56,613 nt of DNA from Bacteroidota bacterium (GTDB taxonomy: Bacteria; Bacteroidota; Bacteroidia; Flavobacteriales_D; Sanyastnellaceae). Both the position numbers and the translations under genes were made by a program. This document shows, piece by piece, positions 8,564-17,241 of this stretch. Positions within the stretch are counted from its first letter, which is position 1. Each line of letters begins with the position of its first letter. The stretch is taken from positions 1-56,613 of the forward strand of contig NVXE01000007.1 in assembly GCA_002746975.1 (NCBI GenBank). The letters run 5' to 3'. The notes beneath the pieces are model-generated. The model saw only the letters and a program-made list of their open reading frames with translations, was not told the origin of the DNA and ran no database searches.

Positions 8564-9922
8564 TTAAATAATTGTGCTCATAAATGACCCTACACTGAAA
8601 TATATAATTAATCCTATGATATCATTTGCAGTTGTGATAAAAGGACCTGTAGCTAGAGCTGGGTCTATCTTTCGTTTTTCTAGCATGAGTGGGACAAATG
8701 CGCCAAATAGCGCTGCGAAAATGATAACACAAAGTAGTGATATGCTTACAGTAGCACTAAGTGCTTTGTCGAACCCTAAAATAAGCGTGACTGCAAAAAT
8801 AATTATTGAGCAGATTAAACCATTAAGAAGTCCTACACCGAGCTCTTTTACAAGACGACTCATGATGTTGTTGGTATTTATACTAGATGTCGCAAGACCT
8901 TGAACTACGATTGCTGATGACTGAACACCTACATTGCCACCCATAGCAGCGATTAAAGGAATGAAAAGTGCCATTTCTGGATTTGCTACAATATCGAAAG
9001 CACCGATAACATACGCACCTCCAACTCCTCCACCTAGGCCGATTAAAAGCCAAGGTAATCTCGCTCGGGTTAGAGTCCAGACAGAGTCATAAGATTCTAC
9101 GTCTTCTGAAATTCCAGATGCAAGTTGATAATCACGTTCTGCCTCTTCTATAATTACATCTACCGCATCGTCGATTGTAATTCTTCCTAGTAAGATACCT
9201 TGTTCATCAACAACAGGAAGAGCGACGAGGTCGTAGCGCTCCATGAGGTTTACAACTAAATCCTCGTTTTCATTTACGTTAATTGACACTAAGTCATCGG
9301 AGTCCTTAAGCTCAACAACAGGTGTTTTCGTACTGGTAGCAGTTAGTAAAAGACTACTTAAACTCAGCCTGCCAGTTAGTTTACCCACTTTGTCTACAAC
9401 ATAAATGGTGTATATATTTTCAATTTCTTCTGCCTGAATTCTAATTTCACGTATCGCCCTAGAAACAGTCCATGTTTCATCAACACGAATAAGCTCTTTT
9501 GCCATTAGTGAGCCGGCAGTCCCCTCGTTGTAGGCGAGTAGCGATAATACATCTGATACAGATTCTTTATCTGTAACATGCGACATCACCTCCTCAACTT
9601 TTTCTGAAGAAAGTTCACCGATAATATCGGCAGCATCATCAGATTCAAGCCCATCTATTACATCCTCGGCGATTTCTTTAGATGTAAGAGTACTAAGCAG
9701 GTCTTCTCGAACTTCTTCGTCAAGTTCGTGTAGTACTTCAGACCTATAATCATCTTTAAGAACGCGATATATGTAATGAACGTCGTCGCGTCTGATTTGG
9801 TTTAATATAAGTGCAATATCTGATGCGTGAAGACTCTCCAGCAATGCCGATAAATCCCTATCCTTACCCTCTTCAATTAGAGAGTGCAGATTGTGCAGAT
9901 ATTCTTTAGTGAGTTCTAGCAT
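8564..9922 (-). CDS. mgtE: Magnesium transporter MgtE
   Basis: A 452-residue magnesium channel: an N-terminal MgtE helical domain (about 1-125, rich in acidic repeats such as DDAADIIGELSSEKVEEVMSH), two CBS domains (about 130-250) that sense Mg2+, a plug helix, and five membrane helices (about 285-450). The pore segment contains AAMGGNVGVQSSAIVVQGLA. I start at the ATG at 9922 rather than the in-frame TTG at 9943, because that TTG is the end of a TAACTTTG promoter element. Regulation is expected to be through Mg2+ binding to the CBS/N domains. Confidence 0.92.
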   Translation of the reverse strand: MLELTKEYLHNLHSLIEEGKDRDLSALLESLHASDIALILNQIRRDDVHYIYRVLKDDYRSEVLHELDEEVREDLLSTLTSKEIAEDVIDGLESDDAADIIGELSSEKVEEVMSHVTDKESVSDVLSLLAYNEGTAGSLMAKELIRVDETWTVSRAIREIRIQAEEIENIYTIYVVDKVGKLTGRLSLSSLLLTATSTKTPVVELKDSDDLVSINVNENEDLVVNLMERYDLVALPVVDEQGILLGRITIDDAVDVIIEEAERDYQLASGISEDVESYDSVWTLTRARLPWLLIGLGGGVGGAYVIGAFDIVANPEMALFIPLIAAMGGNVGVQSSAIVVQGLATSSINTNNIMSRLVKELGVGLLNGLICSIIIFAVTLILGFDKALSATVSISLLCVIIFAALFGAFVPLMLEKRKIDPALATGPFITTANDIIGLIIYFSVGSFMSTII

Positions 9923-9940
9923 GTTACTTGAAATGCGGGG

Positions 9941-9948
9941 CAAAGTTA
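9941..9948 (-). promoter_or_regulatory. -7 element TAACTTTG for mgtE
   Basis: On the minus strand TAACTTTG is followed by 18 nt and the ATG at 9922, predicting a leader of about 12 nt. It lies in the 34-nt gap after the deaminase gene, so mgtE can be transcribed independently of the upstream genes. Confidence 0.6.
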
Positions 9949-9956
9949 TGCTAGAT

Positions 9957-10484
9957 TTATTTAGCGTTTTTTAATCTCTTAGAAATAAAAAAGTCCTTCA
10001 CGAGTTTAGAGCATTCCTGCTCGAGAATACCATAAGTGACTTCAGTTTTAGGGTGTAGTAATCCATTATCTCCCACTTGTCCCCCATAACCTTCTTTATC
10101 TGGTGAGACCATCCATCTTCCGTAGCCTCTCTTTAAATCTTTTGCTCCATATACTATTCTTCCTATTCTAGTCCAAAACCCTGCTCCGGCACACATAGGG
10201 CAGGGTTCCATAGTGACGTAAAGTGTACATTCATCAAGGAATTTGCCTCCAAGAAACTCTGAAGCACTAGTAAAAGCTTGCATTTCTGCATGAGCGGTGA
10301 AGTCTTTCAAACGTTCACACAAATTATGCCCCCTTGCAATAACAGCCCCTCGTGAAACTATTATAGCTCCGACAGGAACCTCATCAAGTGAGCCTGCTTC
10401 TTGAGCTTCTTGCAAAGCTATTCTCATAAACCGCTCGTCTTCTGAGATTTGTTGAGTCGTGTTAGTTTCTAATTCTTGAGCCAT
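9957..10484 (-). CDS. TadA-like nucleoside/tRNA adenosine deaminase
   Basis: A 175-residue zinc-dependent deaminase of the cytidine/deoxycytidylate deaminase superfamily. The zinc and catalytic signature is complete: HAEMQAF (His ligand and catalytic Glu) and TMEPCPMCAGA (two Cys ligands). The order and spacing fit TadA (tRNA-Arg A34 to I34) or guanine deaminase; the Glu-Met in HAEM and the C-terminus leave both possible. It overlaps the upstream glycosyltransferase 3' end by 16 nt, so it is co-translated with it. Confidence 0.82.
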   Translation of the reverse strand: MAQELETNTTQQISEDERFMRIALQEAQEAGSLDEVPVGAIIVSRGAVIARGHNLCERLKDFTAHAEMQAFTSASEFLGGKFLDECTLYVTMEPCPMCAGAGFWTRIGRIVYGAKDLKRGYGRWMVSPDKEGYGGQVGDNGLLHPKTEVTYGILEQECSKLVKDFFISKRLKNAK

Positions 10485-11542
10485 GCTGCAAGTTCGTTTA
10501 AAGCGTTTCGGTTTGGAACTAAATCAGGAGGTTTTCCAGAAATTTCAGGTATATTAATTAATTCTAAATCTGCTTGAGAGCAGGTAGAAAACCCGAATTT
10601 ATTTTTCCAAAGTATTGCTAACTCCTCTTGCTCTGCTTGACCTGGTGTAGGTATTAGAATTGCTCTAGATCTAAGGGCAACTAGATCTAAAAGTGTTGAA
10701 TAACCACTGCGACAGATTAATGTGTCTGCTCTTAATATGAAGTTCTGAATTTCAATGTCAGAAGTGTCGTAAAGGGTTGTTACTTTTCCATCAATTCGCT
10801 TTCCTCCATCTGGCTTCCCCGCAATTATAACTCCACTCTTCCCAGAATTACTCATCCATTCCCTAAGGCCTTTTTCCATGAATGAACGATGTGGTTCTGG
10901 ACCACTTACGATACCTACAAGAAGGGGAAGAGCTTCCGTGTCGTTTACTTCGCTTGTATTTAAATCGAATCGACTTAAAACGCCCACGTACTTAGTTTTT
11001 CTATGAATTGACTTCGAGGTGAGACCGCCAGAGATAGACTTCGAAACGCTCTTTACATCGGGAACCCAAACTTCATTAAACCTTCCCGCCATATATCGAA
11101 GCGAACTCTGAGCGAACGGTCTTAAAATTTTAGAAACAGGTAATCTTAATACGTGCGTCATCAAAATCGACTCTACGTCGGGGTGAAACGATCCATAGCA
11201 GTTATCGCTAAATATTTTCGTAATCCCTCGTTCTTTCACGTGTTTCGCCGTCCATTTCTTTTCCTCAATAATGCTTGTGATTAACCCTGGAGTTTGGACT
11301 ACAATCTTAAGCATAGTTCCATTCTCACTATATTCAATAATTCGGCCTGGTTTCTCAAAAAAGGCCACTCTATTCATGTCATTCCCCCTTTCTATCAGTC
11401 TTCTTTCAAGCCAAACCAAAGAATCGCCAGCACTCGCAACGTCTACACTCCACCCTAAATCCAAAGCTCCCTCTATAATTGGGAGCGTTCTTGTCGCGTG
11501 ACCCAATCCCCAATTTAAGACAGCAATTAGTATCCGAGACAT
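10469..11542 (-). CDS. MurG-like GT-B glycosyltransferase
   Basis: A 357-residue glycosyltransferase of the GT28/UGT-like fold. The opening ILIAVLNWGLGHATRTLPII resembles the glycine-rich GHATR motif of GT28 enzymes, and the C-terminal donor-binding region reads LICRSGYSTLLDLVAL...ILIPTPGQAEQEELA, matching the G-x-S/T and P-x-x-x-Q-x-E pattern. There is no signal peptide or membrane helix. Related genes in Bacteroidota are annotated only as glycosyltransferase; the acceptor is unknown. It is divergent from trmB. Confidence 0.75.
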   Translation of the reverse strand: MSRILIAVLNWGLGHATRTLPIIEGALDLGWSVDVASAGDSLVWLERRLIERGNDMNRVAFFEKPGRIIEYSENGTMLKIVVQTPGLITSIIEEKKWTAKHVKERGITKIFSDNCYGSFHPDVESILMTHVLRLPVSKILRPFAQSSLRYMAGRFNEVWVPDVKSVSKSISGGLTSKSIHRKTKYVGVLSRFDLNTSEVNDTEALPLLVGIVSGPEPHRSFMEKGLREWMSNSGKSGVIIAGKPDGGKRIDGKVTTLYDTSDIEIQNFILRADTLICRSGYSTLLDLVALRSRAILIPTPGQAEQEELAILWKNKFGFSTCSQADLELINIPEISGKPPDLVPNRNALNELAAWLKN

Positions 11543-11555
11543 GGCTACAAGTTCC

Positions 11556-11563
11556 TAATTTTG
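11556..11563 (+). promoter_or_regulatory. -7 element TAATTTTG for trmB
   Basis: A perfect TAnnTTTG in the 54-nt gap between the divergent glycosyltransferase and trmB. It implies a start site near 11568-11570, which excludes the in-frame TTG at 11567 and favours the ATG at 11597. Confidence 0.6.
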
Positions 11564-11596
11564 TAGTTGCGAATTACATTTGCTATAGATAAAAAA

Positions 11597-12283
11597 ATGG
11601 GAAAGGATAAACTAAGAAAGTGGGCTGAAAATGAAACGTTTAATCACGTTTTCGAGCCTTGCTTACAAGAAGCTGTCAAGGGACTTGATGGAGATCTAAA
11701 AGGTAAATGGGCTTCTGAGGTGTTTAAGAATGATAATCCTATAACTCTAGAACTAGGGTGTGGGAAAGGTGAATATACCGTAGGCCTTGCTAGGAAATAT
11801 CCGAACAGGAATTTTATAGGTGTTGATATCAAGGGGCACAGGTTTTGGCGAGGAGCGAAAACTGCTATGGAAGAAGCATTACCAAATGTGTCTTTTTTAA
11901 GAACTAGACTTGAGTTTATCGATAAATATTTCGAGGCTGGTGAGGTAAGTGAGATTTGGCTTACATTTTCAGATCCACAGCCTAAAGATGAGAAGGGGAC
12001 GAAAAGAATTACTTCGCCTGTTTATATTGAACTTTATAAGAAAATTCTTAAGCCGGGGAGTTTAATTAATGTGAAAACAGACTCAGTTCTTCTATACGAT
12101 TTGTCAAAGGAAGGGTATTTAGAAAATGGCTATAAATTCAATTATGATAGTAAGGATGTTTATGGTGAATTAGTTGATAGAGTCCCCAAAGACCTTCGAG
12201 ACTCACTTGAAATCATTACTTTTTATGAAAAGCGATGGCTTTCTGAGGGAAAAAAAATCCATTTCATTCAGTTAGAAGTTTAA
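11597..12283 (+). CDS. trmB: tRNA (guanine-N7-)-methyltransferase
   Basis: A 228-residue SAM-dependent methyltransferase that makes m7G46 in tRNA. The SAM motif LELGCGKGEYTVGLARKYP and VDIKGHRFWRG follow the N-terminal MGKDKLRKWAENETF opening common to Bacteroidota TrmB. The substrate motif is WLTFSDPQPKDEKGTKR. I chose the ATG at 11597 because the family opening begins there and the upstream TTG at 11567 would lie at or before the predicted transcription start. It is followed after 12 nt by the alkyltransferase-like gene. Confidence 0.92.
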   Translation: MGKDKLRKWAENETFNHVFEPCLQEAVKGLDGDLKGKWASEVFKNDNPITLELGCGKGEYTVGLARKYPNRNFIGVDIKGHRFWRGAKTAMEEALPNVSFLRTRLEFIDKYFEAGEVSEIWLTFSDPQPKDEKGTKRITSPVYIELYKKILKPGSLINVKTDSVLLYDLSKEGYLENGYKFNYDSKDVYGELVDRVPKDLRDSLEIITFYEKRWLSEGKKIHFIQLEV

Positions 12284-12295
12284 AAGTATGACACT

Positions 12296-12616
12296 GTGAG
12301 TTTTAATAATGATGTATTCGATGTTGTGAGGCTTATCCCTAAAGGGAGGGTCACAGCATATGGAGCAATAGCGAAATACTTAGGCGATGCAAGAGCAAGC
12401 AGAAGAATAGGTTGGGCTTTAAATAAAAGTTTCAAGATTACTCCTTCAGTACCAGCTCACAGAGTAGTTAACAGGCTAGGTATGTTGTCTGGCGCTCTAC
12501 ACTTCCCTCCAGAGATGTCTATGGCTGAAAAGTTAGAAAATGAAGGGATAGTGATTAAAGATGGTCAAGTAGTTGAGTTCAAGATACTTTTTTGGGATCC
12601 TATGACCGAACTTTGA
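12296..12616 (+). CDS. Alkyltransferase-like DNA-binding protein (MGMT/ATL family, no active Cys)
   Basis: A 106-residue protein equal to the C-terminal DNA-binding domain of O6-alkylguanine-DNA alkyltransferases. Motifs: IPKGRVTAYGAIAKYLGDARASRRIGWAL (HTH and Arg finger) and VPAHRVVNRLGMLSG. In true alkyltransferases this last motif is PCHRV with the alkyl-accepting Cys; here it is Ala, so the protein cannot repair by suicide transfer. The ATL family binds O6-alkylguanine and hands it to other repair. The start codon is GTG at 12296; a nearby ATG at 12288 runs into a stop. Confidence 0.85.
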   Translation: MSFNNDVFDVVRLIPKGRVTAYGAIAKYLGDARASRRIGWALNKSFKITPSVPAHRVVNRLGMLSGALHFPPEMSMAEKLENEGIVIKDGQVVEFKILFWDPMTEL

Positions 12617-12639
12617 GGTTATGAATTTTAAGACCAACT

Positions 12640-13710
12640 ATGGATATTACTAAAGAGAAGGTCGTTAAGGCTTTAAGTGGTGTGATGGAACCGGACTTGG
12701 GTAAAGATATTGTATCATTAGATTTGGTGTCAAACCTTGAGATTAGTGGCTCGAAAGTTAGCCTGACTGTAAAATCTAGTAATCCAGCTCTGCATGCAAG
12801 GAAAAGAATGCAAGAAGCTGTTGAATTTGGTCTAGAAAGAGAATTCGGATCTAATATTCAGGCAGAAATTACTGTTGAAGCTCTTCCTAAAGAGGAACGA
12901 ACTGTTGAAACAAGAAAAGTCATGCCTGGAGTGAAGCAAATTATCGCTGTAGCATCAGGTAAAGGAGGCGTAGGTAAAAGTACGGTAAGTGCTAACCTAG
13001 CTGTTGCTCTTGCTCAACTTGGATATAAAGTGGGGCTATGTGACGCTGATATTTATGGCCCGAGTATTCCAACTATGTTCGGAGTTCAAAATGAAAGTCC
13101 CAAACCTGTTGAGGTTAATGGAAAGCAGTTGATGTCACCCGTTGAGAAATACGGAGTAAAGATGCTTTCCATTGGCTTTTTTGCAGATCCAGACCAAGCT
13201 ATAGTTTGGCGAGGCCCTATGGCTACTAAAGCATTAAAACAACTTTTTAATGATGTTACCTGGGGAGATTTGGACTTTATGATAGTGGACCTACCTCCTG
13301 GAACAGGGGATATTCACCTCAGTCTTGTCAGTGAATTAGATTTAGCGGGTGCAGTAGTAGTTTCTACACCTCAAGACGTAGCACTTGCTGATGCTAGAAA
13401 AGGAGTAGGAATGTTCAAGTTAGAGGCTATAAATGTTCCTGTCCTAGGAATGATAGAAAATATGGCTTACTTCATTCCTCCTGACGCTCCTCAATTTAAA
13501 TACCATATATTCGGACGTGACGGTGTAAAACGTCTTGCTGAGTCACTGAAGGTTCCTTTCCTTGGAGAGCTTCCCCTACTCCAGACTATACGTGAGTCAG
13601 GTGACATAGGTCGTCCAGCAGTATTGCAAGGTGATTCAGAGGCCGCAGCGGCATTCCGTTCTGTAGTGTCTAACTTGCTAGAAGTTTTAGGTAAAACAGT
13701 GAAAAAATAA
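12640..13710 (+). CDS. Mrp/ApbC-type Fe-S cluster carrier ATPase
   Basis: A 356-residue P-loop ATPase of the Mrp/NBP35 family. Residues 1-90 form a MIP18/DUF59-type domain; the ATPase part begins with the deviant Walker A SGKGGVGKSTVSANLA (about 106-121), followed by DADIYGPSIPTMFG and DLPPGTGD. It is expected to bind and transfer 4Fe-4S clusters to apoproteins. The usual C-terminal CxxC is not there: the equivalent region reads MAYFIPPDAPQFKYHIFG. Its stop overlaps the NifU-like start by 1 nt (TAATGG). It begins the Fe-S/electron-transfer cluster. Confidence 0.88.
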   Translation: MDITKEKVVKALSGVMEPDLGKDIVSLDLVSNLEISGSKVSLTVKSSNPALHARKRMQEAVEFGLEREFGSNIQAEITVEALPKEERTVETRKVMPGVKQIIAVASGKGGVGKSTVSANLAVALAQLGYKVGLCDADIYGPSIPTMFGVQNESPKPVEVNGKQLMSPVEKYGVKMLSIGFFADPDQAIVWRGPMATKALKQLFNDVTWGDLDFMIVDLPPGTGDIHLSLVSELDLAGAVVVSTPQDVALADARKGVGMFKLEAINVPVLGMIENMAYFIPPDAPQFKYHIFGRDGVKRLAESLKVPFLGELPLLQTIRESGDIGRPAVLQGDSEAAAAFRSVVSNLLEVLGKTVKK

Positions 13711-13970
13711 TGGAGCAAATAATTCCTCAACAACACAGAGAGCTCGCAAGTCGCATAGAACTTGCACTTTCTCAAATCCGCCCTTATTTAGAGGCTGATG
13801 CTGGGGATATTACTCTGAAAGAAATAACTGAAGATTTGGTTGTGAAAGTTGAACTTCACGGATCTTGTGTAGACTGTTCACTAATATCTATGACCATGAA
13901 AGGAGGTGTGGAGTCTGCCATTAAAAGTGTTGCTCCAGAAATAAAATCAATAGAAGCGATAAATCTATGA
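13710..13970 (+). CDS. NifU-like C-terminal domain Fe-S scaffold
   Basis: An 86-residue stand-alone NifU C-terminal (NFU) domain. The cluster-binding CxxC is Cys53-Val-Asp-Cys56 within LHGSCVDCSLISMTMKGGV, as in NfuA/IscU-accessory scaffolds. It is coupled to the Mrp gene by a 1-nt overlap, and its last 4 nt overlap the reductase start (ATGA). Together with Mrp it most likely forms a scaffold-carrier pair for cluster delivery, possibly to the ferredoxin two genes downstream. Confidence 0.88.
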   Translation: MEQIIPQQHRELASRIELALSQIRPYLEADAGDITLKEITEDLVVKVELHGSCVDCSLISMTMKGGVESAIKSVAPEIKSIEAINL

Positions 13971-14974
13971 TCCAAACAAATATTCTAATTATTGGAGCTG
14001 GCCCAGTCGGATTGTTTACAGTTTTCGAAGCGGGTTTGTTAAAATTACAATGCCATATTATTGACGCTCTTCCTCAACCAGGAGGACAATGCTCTGAGAT
14101 ATATCCCAAAAAGCCCATCTATGATATACCCGCATATCCGTCTATACTTGCTGGAGATTTGACGGCAAAACTGATGGAACAAATAAAGCCGTTTTCTCCT
14201 GGGTTTACACTTGGCGAGAGGGCAGAGGTTATCGAAAAAGACAGTGAAGGTCAGTTTATCGTCACGACGAATAGAGGAACTAAACACAGAGCTCCAATTA
14301 TTGCAATTGCTGCAGGCTTGGGATGTTTCGAGCCTCGAAAGCCGCCTGTGGAAGGTCTTGCTAACTTCGAAGACAAAGGTGTTGAGTACATTATCAAAGA
14401 TCCTGAGTTCTACCGAGATAAGAAGGTCGTTATTTCTGGAGGAGGAGACTCCGCTCTTGACTGGACGAATTTTCTAGCTGACGGAGTTGCTTCAGAAGTA
14501 ACTCTAGTGCATAGACGTCCTAGTTTTAGAGGTCACCCGGACAGTGTCCAAAAGGTTATGGATCTTGCTCAGTCCGGTAAGATTAATCTAATCACAAATG
14601 GAGAGGTCGTAGGTGTTGCGGGAAATGGATCTTTGGATTCGGTAGAAGTAAAACACAAATCTGACGGTATGATTTCTCTCGCAACCGATCATTGGATTCC
14701 TCTTTTCGGGTTAAGTCCTAAACTTGGACCTATCGGAGAATGGAAGTTAAACATTAAAAAAAATGCTATCGAAGTTGATACTTTTGATTATTCAACTAAC
14801 GTTCCTGGTATTTACGCTATAGGTGATATAAACACATACCCTGGAAAATTAAAGTTGATACTATGTGGTTTCCATGAAGCGACACTAATGGTACAGAGTG
14901 CTTATAAAAGGATTTATCCCGACAGAAATTTGGTCTTAAAGTACACAACTGTAAGTGGTGCTCCCAGTATGTAA
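13967..14974 (+). CDS. Ferredoxin-NADP reductase, thioredoxin-reductase-like type
   Basis: A 335-residue flavoprotein with two dinucleotide-binding domains. FAD-binding LIIGAGPVGLFTVFEAGL (N-terminus), PQPGGQCSEIYPKKPIYDIPAYP, NADPH-binding VVISGGGDSALDW (about 148-160), and the C-terminal FAD contact GIYAIGDINTYPGKLKLI. It has no CxxC redox disulfide, which separates it from thioredoxin reductase and fits the YumC/TrxR-like ferredoxin-NADP reductase family. It overlaps the NifU-like gene by 4 nt and precedes the ferredoxin gene by 41 nt, so the ferredoxin is its likely partner. Confidence 0.88.
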   Translation: MIQTNILIIGAGPVGLFTVFEAGLLKLQCHIIDALPQPGGQCSEIYPKKPIYDIPAYPSILAGDLTAKLMEQIKPFSPGFTLGERAEVIEKDSEGQFIVTTNRGTKHRAPIIAIAAGLGCFEPRKPPVEGLANFEDKGVEYIIKDPEFYRDKKVVISGGGDSALDWTNFLADGVASEVTLVHRRPSFRGHPDSVQKVMDLAQSGKINLITNGEVVGVAGNGSLDSVEVKHKSDGMISLATDHWIPLFGLSPKLGPIGEWKLNIKKNAIEVDTFDYSTNVPGIYAIGDINTYPGKLKLILCGFHEATLMVQSAYKRIYPDRNLVLKYTTVSGAPSM

Positions 14975-15015
14975 GGGCTTGCTAAAAGTATTTACCCTGA
15001 TAACGCATTAGAGAA

Positions 15016-15339
15016 ATGGAGGATATAATCAAAATAACTGTCATAGACAGAGATGATGAGAGGCATGAGTTAGATGCCCCTACGGACATGAATATGAACA
15101 TGATGGAGCTTTGCAAAAGCTATGATCTCCCTGTGGAAGGAACTTGTGGAGGTATGGCAATGTGTGCAAGTTGTCATATGTATGTTATAAGCGCTCACGA
15201 ATTATCTGAGCGTTCCGATGACGAAGAGGATATGCTCGATGAGGCTTTTAATGTTGAGGATAATAGCCGTCTTGGATGCCAAATCAAACTCGCAATCCAC
15301 CTTGATGGCCTCGAAGTGAAGCTAGCCCCAGTAGGGTAG
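15016..15339 (+). CDS. 2Fe-2S ferredoxin, adrenodoxin/ISC type
   Basis: A 107-residue 2Fe-2S ferredoxin. The four cluster ligands are Cys44-x5-Cys50-x2-Cys53-x34-Cys88 (EGTCGGMAMCASCHMYV and RLGCQI), the vertebrate/ISC-type spacing. It is acidic, with a run of Asp/Glu at about 65-75 for docking to partners. Position directly after a ferredoxin-NADP reductase, a NifU domain and Mrp supports a role as electron donor in Fe-S assembly or another reductive pathway. It converges on the PHP phosphatase gene with only 19 nt between stops. Confidence 0.92.
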   Translation: MEDIIKITVIDRDDERHELDAPTDMNMNMMELCKSYDLPVEGTCGGMAMCASCHMYVISAHELSERSDDEEDMLDEAFNVEDNSRLGCQIKLAIHLDGLEVKLAPVG

Positions 15340-15358
15340 AGTCTATAGGGTATTGTAG

Positions 15359-16177
15359 CTAAAAATCCCCTACCCCAGAATTTAATAGAACTCCAGAGGA
15401 CATAAGGTCAGCCAAAATTGGCGACCGTTCTAGTTCTTTTACTGCAGAAATATGATGAGGAGCGTGAGTGTCAGAGCAAATCATCCTCACCCAACCATTT
15501 TCTATTGCGAATAAGGCAGTTTCTTTTGCTAAATCTCCATAAGCTCCTGAAAGCGTCGCGGCATTTATTGACAGAATAACTCCTTTAGAATGTAATTCTT
15601 TCAGCTTATCCCTGTCCATATTCCAATAAGGATACCTAGCGCAATGGGCTAAAACGGGAGTTAGTCCTGAAGTTTGCATTTTAAAAATAGCTTCGGCTAA
15701 AAGCCCTTCGTTAGGTGCTTCATGAAAGGCGAATTCAAAGAGTATCATCTCCATTTTTTCTCCCGTGACAGGGTCTTTACATGGAAAAGTGAGAAGGACA
15801 TTATCTGCGTTACTTGCTTCAGAGAGTAAGTCGATAAAATTTTGTTCTAAGAAATATTCAGCACCCAGGAGAAGTTCTATAGGAGGAAGTTTGCGAGCAA
15901 CCTCCCTTTTTAGTTCCTCAAATTTGGGCTTTAGAATCTCAGGAGTATTTGGGTATAAATCGGACATAATATGAGGGGTAATTACCAGTCTCTTATATCC
16001 CAAATCTTGGAGTCGTTGTATTAAAGCAACTGCTGTTTCCATATCGTGCGCACCATCATCAACTCCTGGCACAAGATGGCTATGTACGTCTGTGAAAAGG
16101 TCTCCTAAATCGTTAAAAACCTGCTTAGAGCTGACAACTTTATTAGCGAAAAAAAACTTTCGGAGACATTTGAACAT
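15359..16177 (-). CDS. CpsB/CapC-type PHP-domain phosphatase
   Basis: A 272-residue metal-dependent PHP-domain phosphatase of the CpsB/YwqE tyrosine-phosphatase type, which regulates capsule or exopolysaccharide export. Motifs: DVHSHLVPGVDDGAHDMETA (metal-binding HSH and DDG), PHIMSDLY, GAEYFLEQ, AHCARYPYWN and CSDTHAPHH. I start at the ATG at 16177, since the longer frame to 16252 would run 64 nt into the rmlB 3' end and the family begins shortly before the PHP motif. Last gene of the nucleotide-sugar operon. The tyrosine kinase partner is not in the window. Confidence 0.82.
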   Translation of the reverse strand: MFKCLRKFFFANKVVSSKQVFNDLGDLFTDVHSHLVPGVDDGAHDMETAVALIQRLQDLGYKRLVITPHIMSDLYPNTPEILKPKFEELKREVARKLPPIELLLGAEYFLEQNFIDLLSEASNADNVLLTFPCKDPVTGEKMEMILFEFAFHEAPNEGLLAEAIFKMQTSGLTPVLAHCARYPYWNMDRDKLKELHSKGVILSINAATLSGAYGDLAKETALFAIENGWVRMICSDTHAPHHISAVKELERSPILADLMSSGVLLNSGVGDF

Positions 16178-16188
16178 TAATCGTAAGT

Positions 16189-17241
16189 TTAAGTATTTCG
16201 ATATTTTCCAGATGTGATATTTTCCATCCATTTGGAGTTGTTTAAATACCAAACCACAGTTTTCTTCAACCCTTCTTCGAAACTAACGCTTGGCTTCCAT
16301 CCAAGTTCATCCTCGATTTTACTTGCGTCAATAGCATATCTCATATCATGACCTGCACGATCTTTTACGAATGTGATAAGTGAATTTGAAGTTCCGGCTT
16401 CTCGTCCTAACTCAGAGTCAACAATTTCAATTAGATATTTAACCAAGTCAATATTTGTCCACTCGTTCAGCCCTCCGATATTATAAGTTTCACCTAAAAC
16501 TCCCTCATGTAAAATCAAATCTATCGCCCTTGCATGGTCATCAACGAAAAGCCAATCTCTAATGTTTTTCCCCTCACCATAAATAGGTAAGTTTTTATTC
16601 TCGCATATGTTTTTTATCATTAACGGAATTAACTTTTCAGGAAATTGATTCGCCCCGTAATTGTTTGAGCAATTACTAATGACTACTGGGAGTTTATACG
16701 TGTGGTAATATGCTCTTACAATATGATCGCTTGAAGCTTTTGACGCGCTGTACGGACTTCTAGGGTCATATGATGTGGTTTCTGAAAACAACCCTTCGTT
16801 TCCTAAAGACCCATAGACTTCGTCAGTAGAAATGTGGTAGAATATTTTGTTTGTATCAACGATTTCGTCATCCCTTGTATCTATCCAAGTAGCTTTTGCA
16901 ATCTCTAAAAGCGCAGCTGTTCCCAATATGTTTGTCTCTAAGAAAGCCTGCGGATTTTCAATGCTTCTATCGACATGACTTTCCGCTGCGAGGTGCACCA
17001 CGGCGTCGAAATCGTGTTCCTCAAACAGGGAACGAAGTAGATCTCGGTCACAAATATTCCCTTTTACAAATGAATATTTTTCAGAATCAATATCGACAAG
17101 GTTGTCAATATTCCCCGCATAAGTCAGTAGGTCTAAGTTCACTATTTTACAATCCGAATGTTTTTGCAACAACATACGAACTACATGCGAGCCGATAAAG
17201 CCGGCACCACCAGTTACTAATATGGATTTCAGTTGTCTCAT
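16189..17241 (-). CDS. rfbB: dTDP-glucose 4,6-dehydratase
   Basis: A 350-residue short-chain dehydrogenase (extended SDR) converting dTDP-glucose to dTDP-4-keto-6-deoxyglucose. NAD motif TGGAGFIGSHV at the N-terminus, catalytic YHISTDEVYGSLG (Thr-Asp-Glu) and YSASKASSDHIVRAYYHTY (Tyr-x3-Lys), and the substrate motif NCSNNYGANQFPEKLIPL typical of RmlB. The genes for RmlA, RmlC and RmlD are not in the window. It overlaps the upstream dehydrogenase by 4 nt (ATGA), so it is translationally coupled. Confidence 0.93.
   Translation of the reverse strand: MRQLKSILVTGGAGFIGSHVVRMLLQKHSDCKIVNLDLLTYAGNIDNLVDIDSEKYSFVKGNICDRDLLRSLFEEHDFDAVVHLAAESHVDRSIENPQAFLETNILGTAALLEIAKATWIDTRDDEIVDTNKIFYHISTDEVYGSLGNEGLFSETTSYDPRSPYSASKASSDHIVRAYYHTYKLPVVISNCSNNYGANQFPEKLIPLMIKNICENKNLPIYGEGKNIRDWLFVDDHARAIDLILHEGVLGETYNIGGLNEWTNIDLVKYLIEIVDSELGREAGTSNSLITFVKDRAGHDMRYAIDASKIEDELGWKPSVSFEEGLKKTVVWYLNNSKWMENITSGKYRNT

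Noticed and set aside
12296-12616. Functional O6-methylguanine methyltransferase
   Set aside because: The acceptor cysteine is Ala (PAHRV), so it is an alkyltransferase-like protein instead.
15335-15376. Terminator between ferredoxin and phosphatase genes (GGGTAG...CTACCC)
   Set aside because: The loop is about 30 nt with no T run, so it is not convincing.
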